Assembly (NCBI GenBank): GCA_964431965.1
Contig: CAYSLU010000078.1
Location: 1-26,003, forward strand
Direction of reading: 5' to 3'
Source of the DNA: CAYSLU01 sp964431965
Lineage (GTDB): Bacteria > Verrucomicrobiota > Kiritimatiellia > CAIKKV01 > CAYSLU01
Length of the DNA: 26,003 bases
Shown: positions 1 to 7,626 of the stretch, one piece after another
Numbering within the stretch: the stretch's first letter is position 1
Layout of the letters: each line of letters begins with the position of its first letter
Notes under the pieces: model-generated
What the model was told of the DNA's origin: nothing
Databases searched by the model: none
The model's input: only the letters and a program-made list of their open reading frames with translations
Program-made: the position numbers and the translations under genes

Positions 1-1307
1 TGCGCTGCCAGTGCTTCGGCGGCCGGTTTCTGTTCCGGGCGCAACGCACCGACGAATGAGACCTGCAAAGGTGTGCCCGTGCAACGCTCGTCACGAATGT
101 GAGGCCGAATGCCCAGCGACGACAGAGTGCGCACAAGCTCTTCCATGCACCCTCGCGGCAACCCGATGTGTTGCGGGTGGTCCTCCGCGCATCCGATGAT
201 GCGCGGTTTACCGCGAGTTGGCAGACGCATGGCCTGCGCTTTGTAGAACTCAGGGTTCTGGAAAGCCGCCAGTCGGAGCAGGCGATTGCGGAGCGCGGGT
301 GGCATCACATCTTTCGCGATGTAGATCTCGTTGCCCAAGACCAGTTCCAGCGTCTCTGGAAGCGGACCGCCGATGGGCGGGTCCTTGCGTCGCCGCGATG
401 GCGGCGCGGTCCACGGCGCTACGTCGTCATCCTCGCCTATGGCAAACGGCACCCCGACGACCCGGTCTCGACTCTCGGCGGCGCGAACGATCCGTTCGAC
501 TTCGGAACGGTTGATCCTCCGGATACTCGATAGGAATGCCCACTGATCGACATACGGGACACCCGATTCATTGAGAAAAGCGCTGTTGCCCAACTCACGC
601 GGCCGCTTCTGCAGCGGCAGCGCGATGAGGTTGCCGAAGCCGCCGTCGGGCAGCGTGTCCTGATTGGGGAAGAACCGGTCATACGAACCGAGGCCGATAT
701 CGGGGCGGCGCTCCATTGTCTCGGTTAGAATGTGCGCGCCGAGATCGCGGGCCAACCGGGTAGGAACGGCTTCCTCGAAGGACAGCCACACGTGAGCGCC
801 ATTGCCGGATCGAGAGCGTTCGATGGCTGCGGGGAGTGCCATCTGCCGACAGGTATCCGCAACGGCGGCCACGTCTTCGCGCCAAGTGTCCCGGTCATAA
901 TCCGCGGCCAGGAAGAAGCAGGTTTCGTCCAGAAGCATCGGATAGACACCCATGACAAACTCACGGCCTTTGTCGTCCTGGCCGGTGAGGTGTTGTCGAG
1001 CCGTTTCGTCCGTCACGGGCAGCAACCGGCGGTTCGGGCATTTGGCGCACTGCATGGTGCGCTTGTCGCACAGGCCTCTGACCCACTCGTTGGCGCAGAC
1101 GGGACTATAGCCGGACTTGCCGGTCTTGCGGCTCTCGAACCGGCGGGGATACACGTCCTCGCGCCCCCGGAACAGGGACCTGAACAAAGCGATTTTGGCG
1201 TCAGGGGTGGAGTGTTGGTCGACCGTTGCGCCTGGACTTCGGGTTGCGGCGGCAAGAATGGCGCCATCGCCTCCCATCTCGCCTGACTCTGGCCTTTGCG
1301 GATCCAC
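1..1307 (-). CDS. TOTE conflict-system-type archaeo-eukaryotic primase (5' part; gene runs off the left edge)
   Basis: The frame is open without a stop from 1307 to base 1, giving 435 codons; the C-terminal part is outside the window. Seen: a KIALFRSLFRGREDVYPRR block (residues 38-56), a likely zinc knuckle of Cys71, Cys80, Cys87 and Cys90, a catalytic-type DYD (136-138) followed by W142, SRSGNGAHVW (165-174, His172), SYDRFFPNQD (208-217) and GGFGNLIALPLQ (222-233). These are the conserved blocks of the primase domain of TOTE conflict systems. The last visible residues (LRPEQK, 422-427) look like the start of a superfamily-2 helicase domain, which usually follows in this family. I chose the GTG at 1307 because GAAGAGG (1320-1314) lies six bases upstream; ATG at 1277 is the alternative. 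It starts 11 bases after the GIY-YIG gene, so the two are probably cotranscribed. Family call is from remembered motifs; function (nucleic-acid-directed defence) is inferred from the family. Confidence 0.85.
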   Translation of the reverse strand, partial: MDPQRPESGEMGGDGAILAAATRSPGATVDQHSTPDAKIALFRSLFRGREDVYPRRFESRKTGKSGYSPVCANEWVRGLCDKRTMQCAKCPNRRLLPVTDETARQHLTGQDDKGREFVMGVYPMLLDETCFFLAADYDRDTWREDVAAVADTCRQMALPAAIERSRSGNGAHVWLSFEEAVPTRLARDLGAHILTETMERRPDIGLGSYDRFFPNQDTLPDGGFGNLIALPLQKRPRELGNSAFLNESGVPYVDQWAFLSSIRRINRSEVERIVRAAESRDRVVGVPFAIGEDDDVAPWTAPPSRRRKDPPIGGPLPETLELVLGNEIYIAKDVMPPALRNRLLRLAAFQNPEFYKAQAMRLPTRGKPRIIGCAEDHPQHIGLPRGCMEELVRTLSSLGIRPHIRDERCTGTPLQVSFVGALRPEQKPAAEALAA

Positions 1308-1318
1308 CGTCTGCCTCT

Positions 1319-1657
1319 TCAGTCCCAGACCCGGGACGCGAACGTCTCGCGCAGAATCAGTTTCAAGCCCTTCCGGCCTGACGTGGTCTTCAGATAGCCT
1401 TCACGGCGTTCGGCGTCTCTCTTTGAGAAGAAGTACTCGCAGTAGATGAGCCGGAACGGACGGCGCGGGGCGGTGGCCTTGGATTCGCCGTGGAAGTGCT
1501 CGGTCAGGCGGCGTTGCAGATCAGTCGTGAATCCCACGTACAGATCGCCGTCGTGCATGGAAAGGAGCACGTATACGCAGTATCGCAGTTTGGACGGCAC
1601 CCCCGCAGTAGAACAAAGCTCACTTCGGGGTTCAAGCGCGAGATGAGGACAGCGCAA
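1319..1657 (-). CDS. GIY-YIG nuclease superfamily protein (UvrC N-terminus/YhbQ-like)
   Basis: Small single-domain protein of the GIY-YIG type. Seen: CVYVLLS followed by DLYVGFTTDLQRRLTEH, which is the GIY-YIG core (here VYV...YVG) plus the conserved Arg of the helix, then a Lys-rich SKRDAERREGYLKT stretch and a Gly-Arg tail, as in the widespread 80-100 aa stand-alone members. The longest frame starts at a TTG (1657) and has a non-conserved leader; the homologous part begins near a GTG at 1597, which is probably the real start and gives about 92 aa. The stop is 11 bases before the primase start. Many relatives are of unknown function; nuclease activity is inferred from the fold. Neighbouring composition and the primase suggest it belongs to the same acquired block, but relatives are also common as ordinary chromosomal genes. 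Confidence 0.8.
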   Translation of the reverse strand: MRCPHLALEPRSELCSTAGVPSKLRYCVYVLLSMHDGDLYVGFTTDLQRRLTEHFHGESKATAPRRPFRLIYCEYFFSKRDAERREGYLKTTSGRKGLKLILRETFASRVWD

Positions 1658-1682
1658 GAAGAGACGACGAGAGGAACAGAAA

Positions 1683-1719
1683 CCCTTGTTTCTCTATTCC
1701 AGGATCAGAGAACCAAGGG
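1683..1719 (-). terminator. Hairpin, possible intrinsic terminator behind tRNA-Asn
   Basis: On the minus strand the arms CCCTTG and CAAGGG, then after one mismatch TTCTCT and AGAGAA, enclose an 11-base loop. The 3' arm is followed by TTTCTGTT, a weak U-tract. This is the only one of the three hairpins behind the tRNA that carries a T-rich tail, so it is the best terminator candidate for the tRNA transcript. The interrupted U-tract keeps confidence moderate. Confidence 0.45.
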
Positions 1720-1724
1720 GGGAA

Positions 1725-1760
1725 GGCAGTGCAGGAGAAGCTTCGCTTCCCTGCACCGCC
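1725..1760. repeat. Palindromic hairpin element 2
   Basis: Arms pair as GGC/GCC, one A-C mismatch, GTGCAGG/CCTGCAC, a bulged A1736, then GAAGC/GCTTC closing a three-base TTC loop: 15 pairs in 36 bases. No T-run follows on either strand. It abuts hairpin 3 with no spacer, and both carry the core GCGAAGC (in opposite orientations) near the loop. This is more like a REP-type palindromic repeat than a terminator. Confidence 0.6.
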
Positions 1761-1788
1761 AAGCAGTGACGCGAAGCGTCTACTGCTT
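1761..1788. repeat. Palindromic hairpin element 3 at the tRNA 3' end
   Basis: AAGCAGT pairs with ACTGCTT and GACGC with GCGTC around a GAA loop, with a single bulged T1781: 12 pairs in 28 bases. It begins on the last base of the encoded CCA of tRNA-Asn. With hairpin 2 it makes a continuous 64-base double palindrome. Whether it is a dispersed repeat cannot be seen from one window. Confidence 0.6.
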
Positions 1789-1862
1789 GGCTCCGACGGC
1801 AGGGCTCGAACCTGCAACCTAGTGGTTAACAGCCACCCGCTCTACCATTGAGCTACGTCGGA
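1788..1862 (-). tRNA. tRNA-Asn (anticodon GTT)
   Basis: Read on the minus strand, a complete cloverleaf of 75 bases including an encoded CCA. The acceptor arm TCCGACG pairs fully with CGTCGGA; the discriminator base is G. The D arm contains AGCTCAATGGTAGAGC. The anticodon arm GGTGG/CCACT (one G-T pair) holds the loop CTGTTAA, anticodon GTT, reading AAC/AAU. The T arm carries GGTTCGAGCC. A weak upstream promoter-like pair (TTGGTG, 17 bases, GATACA) lies at about 1880-1908; it matches consensus poorly. The gene is a plausible integration site because the lower-GC block starts directly at its 3' end. Confidence 0.97.
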
Positions 1863-2037
1863 ACAGTTGCGTCCGCTTGTGTATCAAACGGGCGGATATG
1901 GTCACCAAACCGCTTCCGGAAATCAACACGAAAAAGCCGGCGCCAAAACGTGCGGGGCGTCAACGCGTCGGGACCGCAGCCGTGCCCGCCCCCCGGGGGC
2001 CATATCCTTGCCCCGACGACGCGATGACAAGCCGCGG
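1863..2037. other. Spacer between histidine kinase and tRNA-Asn
   Basis: No credible gene. It contains a GC-only palindrome near 1988-2000 with no loop and no T-run, which I do not call a terminator, and the weak tRNA promoter candidate. No clear terminator for the histidine kinase operon is visible. Confidence 0.5.
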
Positions 2038-5000
2038 CTAGACCGCCCCGGATGAGCCCGACGATGGGTTGACTGTCCAGCGCTCGAGGGCGCGAGCCAG
2101 AGTCTCCGGCCGGACGGGCTTGGTGATGTAGTCATCCATCCCGGCGGACAGGCACTTCTCCCGGTCGCCTTCCATCGCATGGGCGGTCATGGCGATCACC
2201 ACGGTGTGGCGGCGGCCGGCCTCGCGTCGGCGAAGCTCGCGGGTAGCCTCGTAGCCGTCCATCTCAGGCATCTGGCAGTCCATCAGGACCGCGTCATAGG
2301 GAATGCTCGCCAAGGCGGCCAGAGCCTCCAGGCCGTTGGCCACCGCGTCAGCCCGGTATCCGAGCTGCTGCAGCTGCCGCATCGCAACCATCTGGTTCAC
2401 CGAGTTGTCTTCCGCCAGCAGGATCCGCATCCCGGGCCTGGAGGCGGATGGAGGGAGCGCCGGCTGCGACTCCGACGCGGACGTCGGGGAGCGATCCCGG
2501 TTCAGCAGCCGCACCATGGCATCGAGCAGGTGCGACTGGTGTGCCGGCTTGAGCAGGACCGCCGTGTGGCTCTCGGTGCGCAGGTCGCGGGTCCGATCGG
2601 TGTGCCCCATCGACGAGAGCACCAGGACGGGCAGCGCCCGGTAGGCCGGAAGGGCGCGGGCGAGCCGGATCAGTTCCCCCCCGTCCACATCCGGCATCAT
2701 CATATCGGTGATCAGCAGCTGGTACGGACGGCCGCTCCGGGCGGCCTCCTCCAGGTGTCCCACTGCGGCCACAGCGCCATCGACCGCATCGGCCTCCACA
2801 CGCCAGCTCTTCAGCTGCCGCGCCAGAATCAGGCGGTTGGTGGGATGGTCATCCACCGCCAGCACGCGAAGGTTCTCCGGCAGCGCGTGCTCCGGGACGG
2901 CGTTCGGGCTGGGGTCCGGTACGGGCTCCAGCGGTATCTCGAACCAGAACTCCGAGCCCTCGCCCAGCGAGCTGTCGACGCCGATGAAGCCGCCCATCAG
3001 CGTCACCAGCCGGAGACAGATCGCCAAGCCCAGGCCGGTTCCGCCGTGGCGCCGCGCCGAAGATCCGTCCACCTGCGAAAACGACTCGAACAGCCGCGTC
3101 TGCCCTTCCGCCGAGATCCCCACCCCAGTGTCTCGGACCTCAAACCGCAGAATCGGTCGCGGCGATCCCTCCGGGGCGTCCGCGCTGCCGGCGCCCACGA
3201 AGACGACGACCTCGCCGCGATCGGTGAACTTGATGGCGTTTCCCAGAAGGTTGATGAGCACCTGGCGGACGCGGGCGGGGTCGCCCCGCCACGTGCCGCC
3301 GGCCACCGGCCCGATATCGCACAGCAGCTCGAGGTGCTTGGCGGCGGCCCGCTCGGCCAGCAGGTCGACGACGCCCTCAACGAGGGCCACCAAGTCGAAC
3401 GTTTCGAGCTCCAGCTCCAGATGGCCGGCTTCGATCTTGGAGAAGTCGAGGATGTCGCTGATGAGGGACAGCAACTGCTCGCCGCTGTCCCGGATGGTGT
3501 GTACGTAGTCGCGCTGCTCGTCGTTGAGCGGTGTCTCCCACAGCAGGCCCGTCAGGCCCACCACGGCGTTCATGGGGGTGCGGATCTCATGGCTCATATT
3601 GGCCAGGAACTCGCTCTTGGCCCGATTGGCCGAATGCGCTTCCTCCGCCATGGTGTTCGCTCGCTGGGTGGCCAGCTCCAACTCGCGGCTGATGCCTTCC
3701 GCGCGGTCCCGCGCCTGGGTGGCGTCTTCCATAATGCTCAGGGCCACCTGCTGGCTGAGCCGCAGCTCGGCGGCCACCTTCTGCAGCTCGGACTCGGCCT
3801 TCTTTCGCTGGGTGATGTCGATGGCCGCGCCATGCCAGACAAGCCCGCCGGCGGGAGCGGGCTCCGCAGCCGCGGTGACCAGCAGCCAGCGGACCGACCC
3901 GTCCGGCTGCAGCACCCGGTACTCCACGCGGCAGGGGCGCTGCACGCGCGCGGCATGGTCGAACTCGGCGTCGCGGGCCACGATGTCGTCCGGATGGATA
4001 GCCGCGCGCACACGCGCCGAGACTCCGGGCCCAGCGACTTCGCTGACGCCGAAGATCGCCTGCGCACCCGGGCTCACGTAGAGATACTCCTCCCGCCCCT
4101 CGTGGCGCCAGAGGCTGAACAGGACGCCTGGAACCTGCGCCGCCAGCCGCGTCATTTGCTCCACAACCTCGCGCCGGCCGCGCTGGGCTTCCCGCTCGCG
4201 GCGCAGCAGCTCGAGGAAGATCAACGATGCCCACAGCAGCAGCAGGACGGCCGCGCTCCCCAGCAGGATCGCGGTTCGCACGACCCCGCCGTACACATCC
4301 ATCACATCCGCCCCGTACGCCACGCCGATCGGCCGCCCCAGAACGCGCGCCGGATAGACGACGAACTCAACCCGCCGCCCTCCTGCCAGCATGCCCCGGC
4401 CATTCACCTGCAGTCCCCGATGCAACTCAGTCCGGTATGGGTCCAGGAGGCCGACCAGGCCCTCGGAACCGGGAGCCCCTTCGCTGCGGCTGGCGACCAG
4501 CAGAGGGAACCCATTCCGATCCAGCAGAGCAATCCAGCCCGAAGCCGCGAACCCCTGCGGCTGCAGGTGCTGGTCGACGTACAGGCGGAGGTTCACGATG
4601 GCGATCGCCGTGTACGCTCTGCCCTTTCCGTACTGCAGCGCGCGGGGTATGTGGATGCGCGCTCCCTCCCATCGCTCCTCCGCCAGGTCATCAGCGGTGG
4701 GTCGAGGCGCCGACTCGAAGCGAACATAATTGTTAGCGTCCCAGTGGATGGCCCGCACCCCATCCGGGCCCACTACGACCACCTGCTCCAGCAGGTCCTG
4801 GTTGCGGGCCCGGAAACGCTTCAGGGCGAGCATGTCCTGCGTGGAGTACGGCGGCGGCTGGTGCGCCACCCTCAGCCAGAGCCCCTCGTCGCACAGGCCG
4901 TCGAAGTCGTCCCCGAACTGGTCGACTCCGTGGCGCAGCGCCATCGCGTCATCGCGCGCCTTGTTTGTCCAGCGCAAGCGGACGCCCGCCTCGCCCTCCC

Positions 5001-5094
5001 GGAACAGCAGGAAGAGGAACGCCACGGCCAGCAGCAGGGTGCCGGCGGCCAGCGCGACCAGCAACGGAAGTCGGTGGTGCAGGCGCCGTTTCAT
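2038..5094 (-). CDS. Hybrid sensor histidine kinase with periplasmic sensor, PAS and two receiver domains
   Basis: 1018 aa inner-membrane sensor kinase. Seen in order: membrane segment 10-31; an extracytoplasmic region of about 240 residues with no domain I can name; second membrane segment 274-297; PAS domain about 312-430 ending in the usual DITQRK linker; HisKA with the H-box FLANMSHEIRTPMN (phospho-acceptor His502); HATPase with N-box, DTGVGIS and GGTGLGLAI; receiver 1 about 750-870 (Asp797); receiver 2 about 890-1010 (Asp939, Lys in TKPV). There is no Hpt and no DNA-binding domain, so the phosphate must pass to a separate Hpt or regulator not in this window. The start ATG at 5094 has GGAG seven bases upstream and follows the Cache gene stop by four bases; longer readings overlap that gene. 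Probably the signalling output of the three-gene sensory operon; ligand unknown. Confidence 0.93.
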   Translation of the reverse strand: MKRRLHHRLPLLVALAAGTLLLAVAFLFLLFREGEAGVRLRWTNKARDDAMALRHGVDQFGDDFDGLCDEGLWLRVAHQPPPYSTQDMLALKRFRARNQDLLEQVVVVGPDGVRAIHWDANNYVRFESAPRPTADDLAEERWEGARIHIPRALQYGKGRAYTAIAIVNLRLYVDQHLQPQGFAASGWIALLDRNGFPLLVASRSEGAPGSEGLVGLLDPYRTELHRGLQVNGRGMLAGGRRVEFVVYPARVLGRPIGVAYGADVMDVYGGVVRTAILLGSAAVLLLLWASLIFLELLRREREAQRGRREVVEQMTRLAAQVPGVLFSLWRHEGREEYLYVSPGAQAIFGVSEVAGPGVSARVRAAIHPDDIVARDAEFDHAARVQRPCRVEYRVLQPDGSVRWLLVTAAAEPAPAGGLVWHGAAIDITQRKKAESELQKVAAELRLSQQVALSIMEDATQARDRAEGISRELELATQRANTMAEEAHSANRAKSEFLANMSHEIRTPMNAVVGLTGLLWETPLNDEQRDYVHTIRDSGEQLLSLISDILDFSKIEAGHLELELETFDLVALVEGVVDLLAERAAAKHLELLCDIGPVAGGTWRGDPARVRQVLINLLGNAIKFTDRGEVVVFVGAGSADAPEGSPRPILRFEVRDTGVGISAEGQTRLFESFSQVDGSSARRHGGTGLGLAICLRLVTLMGGFIGVDSSLGEGSEFWFEIPLEPVPDPSPNAVPEHALPENLRVLAVDDHPTNRLILARQLKSWRVEADAVDGAVAAVGHLEEAARSGRPYQLLITDMMMPDVDGGELIRLARALPAYRALPVLVLSSMGHTDRTRDLRTESHTAVLLKPAHQSHLLDAMVRLLNRDRSPTSASESQPALPPSASRPGMRILLAEDNSVNQMVAMRQLQQLGYRADAVANGLEALAALASIPYDAVLMDCQMPEMDGYEATRELRRREAGRRHTVVIAMTAHAMEGDREKCLSAGMDDYITKPVRPETLARALERWTVNPSSGSSGAV

Positions 5095-5098
5095 GTGG

Positions 5099-6106
5099 CT
5101 ACTCCGCCACCAGCAGGGCCGTCCAACGCAGGGCGGCGATGGGCTCAGCCAGCACGCGGCGCGGATTCTCAGGGGGGCCGAATACGACGGCGCGGGCGCC
5201 GCGACGGGAAACTTCAGCGGCCAGCCGCCGCACGTCCGCATTCGGAGATTGCTGCAGATTGTAGTCCTTGTTCCGGTAGCGGTCGCTCTTGACGGTGTTC
5301 ACGTAGCGATGGTCGATCAGCGGCGGCATGGCGAAGAGCTCGATGGCGCTCTCCGTTGCGGCGACGATGGTCCCGTTGTGATCGACGAGCGCCCACGCCC
5401 CCCCGGCCGGCCGCAGATAGCTCTCCACGATTCCCGCCACGGTGACGTCCAGCCCGACCACGCCCATCAGTTCGTCGCCCTGGTAGACCGGCGCGATGCA
5501 CGACACCATCCACCCGCGGCCGGCGGGATCCACATACGGCTCGTCTACCCATCTCACCAGCCGCTCCGGGTTGTGCTTCGCATCCGCGAGGTAATAGAAG
5601 CTGAACTCCGGGATCTTCATCCCGGGCGCGTACTGGGAGAGCACATCGAACGGCGGGTAGATGCGATTGACGGAGTTCCGGTCGTTGTAGTACGCCTGGG
5701 CCACGGCAGGCGACTCGCGCGGAATGGCGCGGAGCTCCGCGTCGATTCCCTCGGTCGCCCACGCCACCCGCTGCACGGCCGCGTCCACCGGAACCACGCC
5801 CGACACCCACAGGGCCGGGCCGCCGTCATCGACCGTCTTGTAGTAGCAGCCCTCGGGGGTGAACGCGTAGCGGTTGGTGTCCACCCCGGCCACGATGCGG
5901 TCCGCCTCGGCGTAGGTGCGGGCCGTGGCCTCGGCCAGCTGGCGGGTGCGCGCCTCGATGCGCTGGACGTCCGCCGCTATCCGCGCCGCCAGATCGACCA
6001 CCGCGGCGCGATCGGCCGCCGACTCCACGGGCTGGGCCCGGCAGCCCGCCAGCAGTCCGGCGATCACGGCCGCCGCCGTGAAGCATGCGGTCCGTCGAAC
6101 CTTCAT
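5099..6106 (-). CDS. dCache-domain sensory lipoprotein
   Basis: 335 aa. A signal peptide ends in the lipobox LLAGC, with Cys22 as the predicted lipidated residue, so the protein is anchored to a membrane and faces the periplasm. The rest resembles a double-Cache ligand-binding domain: a helical stretch (about 30-75), YAFTPEGCYYK, then WVDEPYVDPAGRGWMVSCIAP and GVVGLDVTVAGI, the membrane-distal Cache signature. There is no second membrane segment and no signalling domain, so it is a free-standing sensor. Its ATG overlaps the upstream stop as ATGA, and the histidine kinase starts four bases after its own stop, so it likely acts with that kinase, for example as a ligand-binding partner. That partnership is inference. 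Confidence 0.85.
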   Translation of the reverse strand: MKVRRTACFTAAAVIAGLLAGCRAQPVESAADRAAVVDLAARIAADVQRIEARTRQLAEATARTYAEADRIVAGVDTNRYAFTPEGCYYKTVDDGGPALWVSGVVPVDAAVQRVAWATEGIDAELRAIPRESPAVAQAYYNDRNSVNRIYPPFDVLSQYAPGMKIPEFSFYYLADAKHNPERLVRWVDEPYVDPAGRGWMVSCIAPVYQGDELMGVVGLDVTVAGIVESYLRPAGGAWALVDHNGTIVAATESAIELFAMPPLIDHRYVNTVKSDRYRNKDYNLQQSPNADVRRLAAEVSRRGARAVVFGPPENPRRVLAEPIAALRWTALLVAE

Positions 6107-7557
6107 GATGTCACCCCTCCGGCGCGAGCGAGGTTGCCGTCATCGCGGTATCCGGCCCCCCGCCCCAGCTCGTGCAGCAGCGCATTCACCTCGCGCTTCA
6201 GCTCCAGAATCCGCTCTTCCCTCCCGATCATGGCGCGGTTCATGCGCCCCAGATCCTCCACGGTCTGGCGAATCTTCTCGTCGGCTGCCTTCTGATCCCG
6301 GATGTCCACAAAGCACTCCAGCAGGCAATCCTGCCCGCGCAGATGCGTGGAAACCACGGTCTTCAGTACCGGAATAACAACCCCGTCGCGGCGCAGCAAC
6401 TGCCGCTCCGCCCGGTCACAGACTTTGCCCTCCTCCGTGATGGGACACCGCCCCTCCTCGGCCGGACAGATGAACGTGTGGCATCGCTGGCCGACGACGT
6501 CCTCCCGACTGGCGTTGATGAGGGCGAGCGCCGCCGGGTTGGCGTCCAGGATGGTGTGCCGTGCGGCATCCACGATGACGATAGCCGCCGGCACGGTGTT
6601 CATGATGGCTTGCAGGTACTGCTCGGTCTCGCGAAGGGCGGCCGTGCGCTCTTCCAGCTGGCGGGCAATCTCAGCCTTCTGCGAGCGCTGGATGCTGCGG
6701 CGCGCCACCAGCCCGCCGATGATCAAGAACAGCATGCCCTGCCCCAACACCGCCAGCACGCTCTGCACCAGGGCGCGGCGCCCCACCGCGGTGATGTTCG
6801 GAGGCGATCGCATGCTCAGCACGAGCGCCGGCTGACCGAACCAGTCCTTCCACAGGATCGTCGTCTCCATCTCCCCCGATGCCAGGCGACGATGGACGGG
6901 CACGTTCGGCTTCAGTCGCGCAGTCCGATTCTGCACCGGGCGCAGCTCGACGGGCAGGCGCATCTGCTCGGACAGCTTCCCCGCGAATGCAGGCCCCATC
7001 AGGCGACCCATCACCAGGACCCCCCGCGGCGGCCCGCCCCCCTTCGTGGTCAGGATCGGGTGGGCTGCGACCAGGGCCGCCCCCTGCGCGGTGACCATGA
7101 TCCCCGAAACCGATTCCCCGGTCAGCGGCCTCAGGAACGAGTGCCCCTCCAGGATCCGCTCGCCGGCCGCGGCCGTCACCTCCTCCAGACGCCGCTGCGC
7201 GGGATCGAAGCATGCCCGGTAGAGCACGGCTCCGTCCGCCCGGATAATCCAGACCATCTGGAAGTTCTCGCGCTCGAACCCGCTCTGCGCGAAGTTGCTC
7301 CGGATGAACTCCGGGTCGGGACTCCCGACATACGCCCACGCGTCATCCCACTCGGCGTAGTCCGCGATGAATGACGCCAAGCTCCGGGTCTCGCGCTCGA
7401 CCCCGGCCAGCAGCTGCTCCGTGTTGCGCCGTACGTCCTGGGCCTCAAGCGCCTGGAACTGGGGGTAAACAATCCAGCGTTGAATGGAGATCGACAGCGT
7501 GACGAAGAGCGCGAAGCACCCCGCCACCAGGAGCTTCGTCCGTCTCGACCATTTCAT
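6103..7557 (-). CDS. Membrane sensor with CHASE4 and PAS domains, no kinase or cyclase domain
   Basis: 484 aa. Membrane segment 8-30; CHASE4-type periplasmic domain with the hallmark IADYAEWDDAW (64-74); second membrane segment about 263-285; coiled coil 290-315; PAS domain about 313-425; C-terminal coiled coil with GREERILELKREVNALL (445-461) and then a short tail. The PAS domain carries four cysteines (359, 364, 371, 380) in a CHTFICPAEEGRCPITEEG context, a subtype I remember from sensor proteins of several phyla. The C-terminal coiled coil commonly precedes histidine kinase or cyclase modules, but here the protein ends. It is therefore a sensor without an output, first gene of an operon with the Cache lipoprotein (4-base ATGA overlap) and the hybrid kinase. 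GGAGG lies ten bases upstream of the ATG. Confidence 0.88.
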   Translation of the reverse strand: MKWSRRTKLLVAGCFALFVTLSISIQRWIVYPQFQALEAQDVRRNTEQLLAGVERETRSLASFIADYAEWDDAWAYVGSPDPEFIRSNFAQSGFERENFQMVWIIRADGAVLYRACFDPAQRRLEEVTAAAGERILEGHSFLRPLTGESVSGIMVTAQGAALVAAHPILTTKGGGPPRGVLVMGRLMGPAFAGKLSEQMRLPVELRPVQNRTARLKPNVPVHRRLASGEMETTILWKDWFGQPALVLSMRSPPNITAVGRRALVQSVLAVLGQGMLFLIIGGLVARRSIQRSQKAEIARQLEERTAALRETEQYLQAIMNTVPAAIVIVDAARHTILDANPAALALINASREDVVGQRCHTFICPAEEGRCPITEEGKVCDRAERQLLRRDGVVIPVLKTVVSTHLRGQDCLLECFVDIRDQKAADEKIRQTVEDLGRMNRAMIGREERILELKREVNALLHELGRGAGYRDDGNLARAGGVTS

Positions 7558-7591
7558 GGCATGGAGCCCTCCGGCCGACCGACTGGGGGCG

Positions 7592-7621
7592 AGACTAGCA
7601 CACGGACCCGGCGCCTGTCAC
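7592..7621 (-). promoter_or_regulatory. Probable sigma-70 promoter of the sensory operon (extended -10)
   Basis: On the minus strand GTGACA (7621-7616), an 18-base spacer, and TGC-TAGTCT (the -10 hexamer at 7597-7592 preceded by TGC). The pattern is very like the candidate at 12798-12826: both share TGACAG, TGCTAG and a C-rich run after the -10. The predicted start leaves about 28 bases of leader before the ATG at 7557. It lies only five bases from the assembly gap. Confidence 0.5.
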
Positions 7622-7626
7622 GGCGC

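Noticed and set aside
99..533. Plus-strand frames opposite the primase at the left edge
   Set aside because: The minus-strand frame holds all conserved primase blocks across this stretch; the plus frames have none.
437..1267. Suspicion that the primase is a broken gene, because several short minus-strand frames are found here
   Set aside because: Reading the third minus frame base by base from 1307 to 1 gives no stop and no shift; the short frames are in other registers.
1985..2003. GC-only palindrome as terminator of the kinase operon
   Set aside because: It has essentially no loop and no following T-run.
2179..5292. A 1037-codon open frame on the plus strand opposite the hybrid kinase
   Set aside because: It is rich in Arg, His, Gln and Pro, has no recognisable domain and mirrors a gene with complete kinase motifs. 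Long antisense frames are expected in GC-rich coding DNA.
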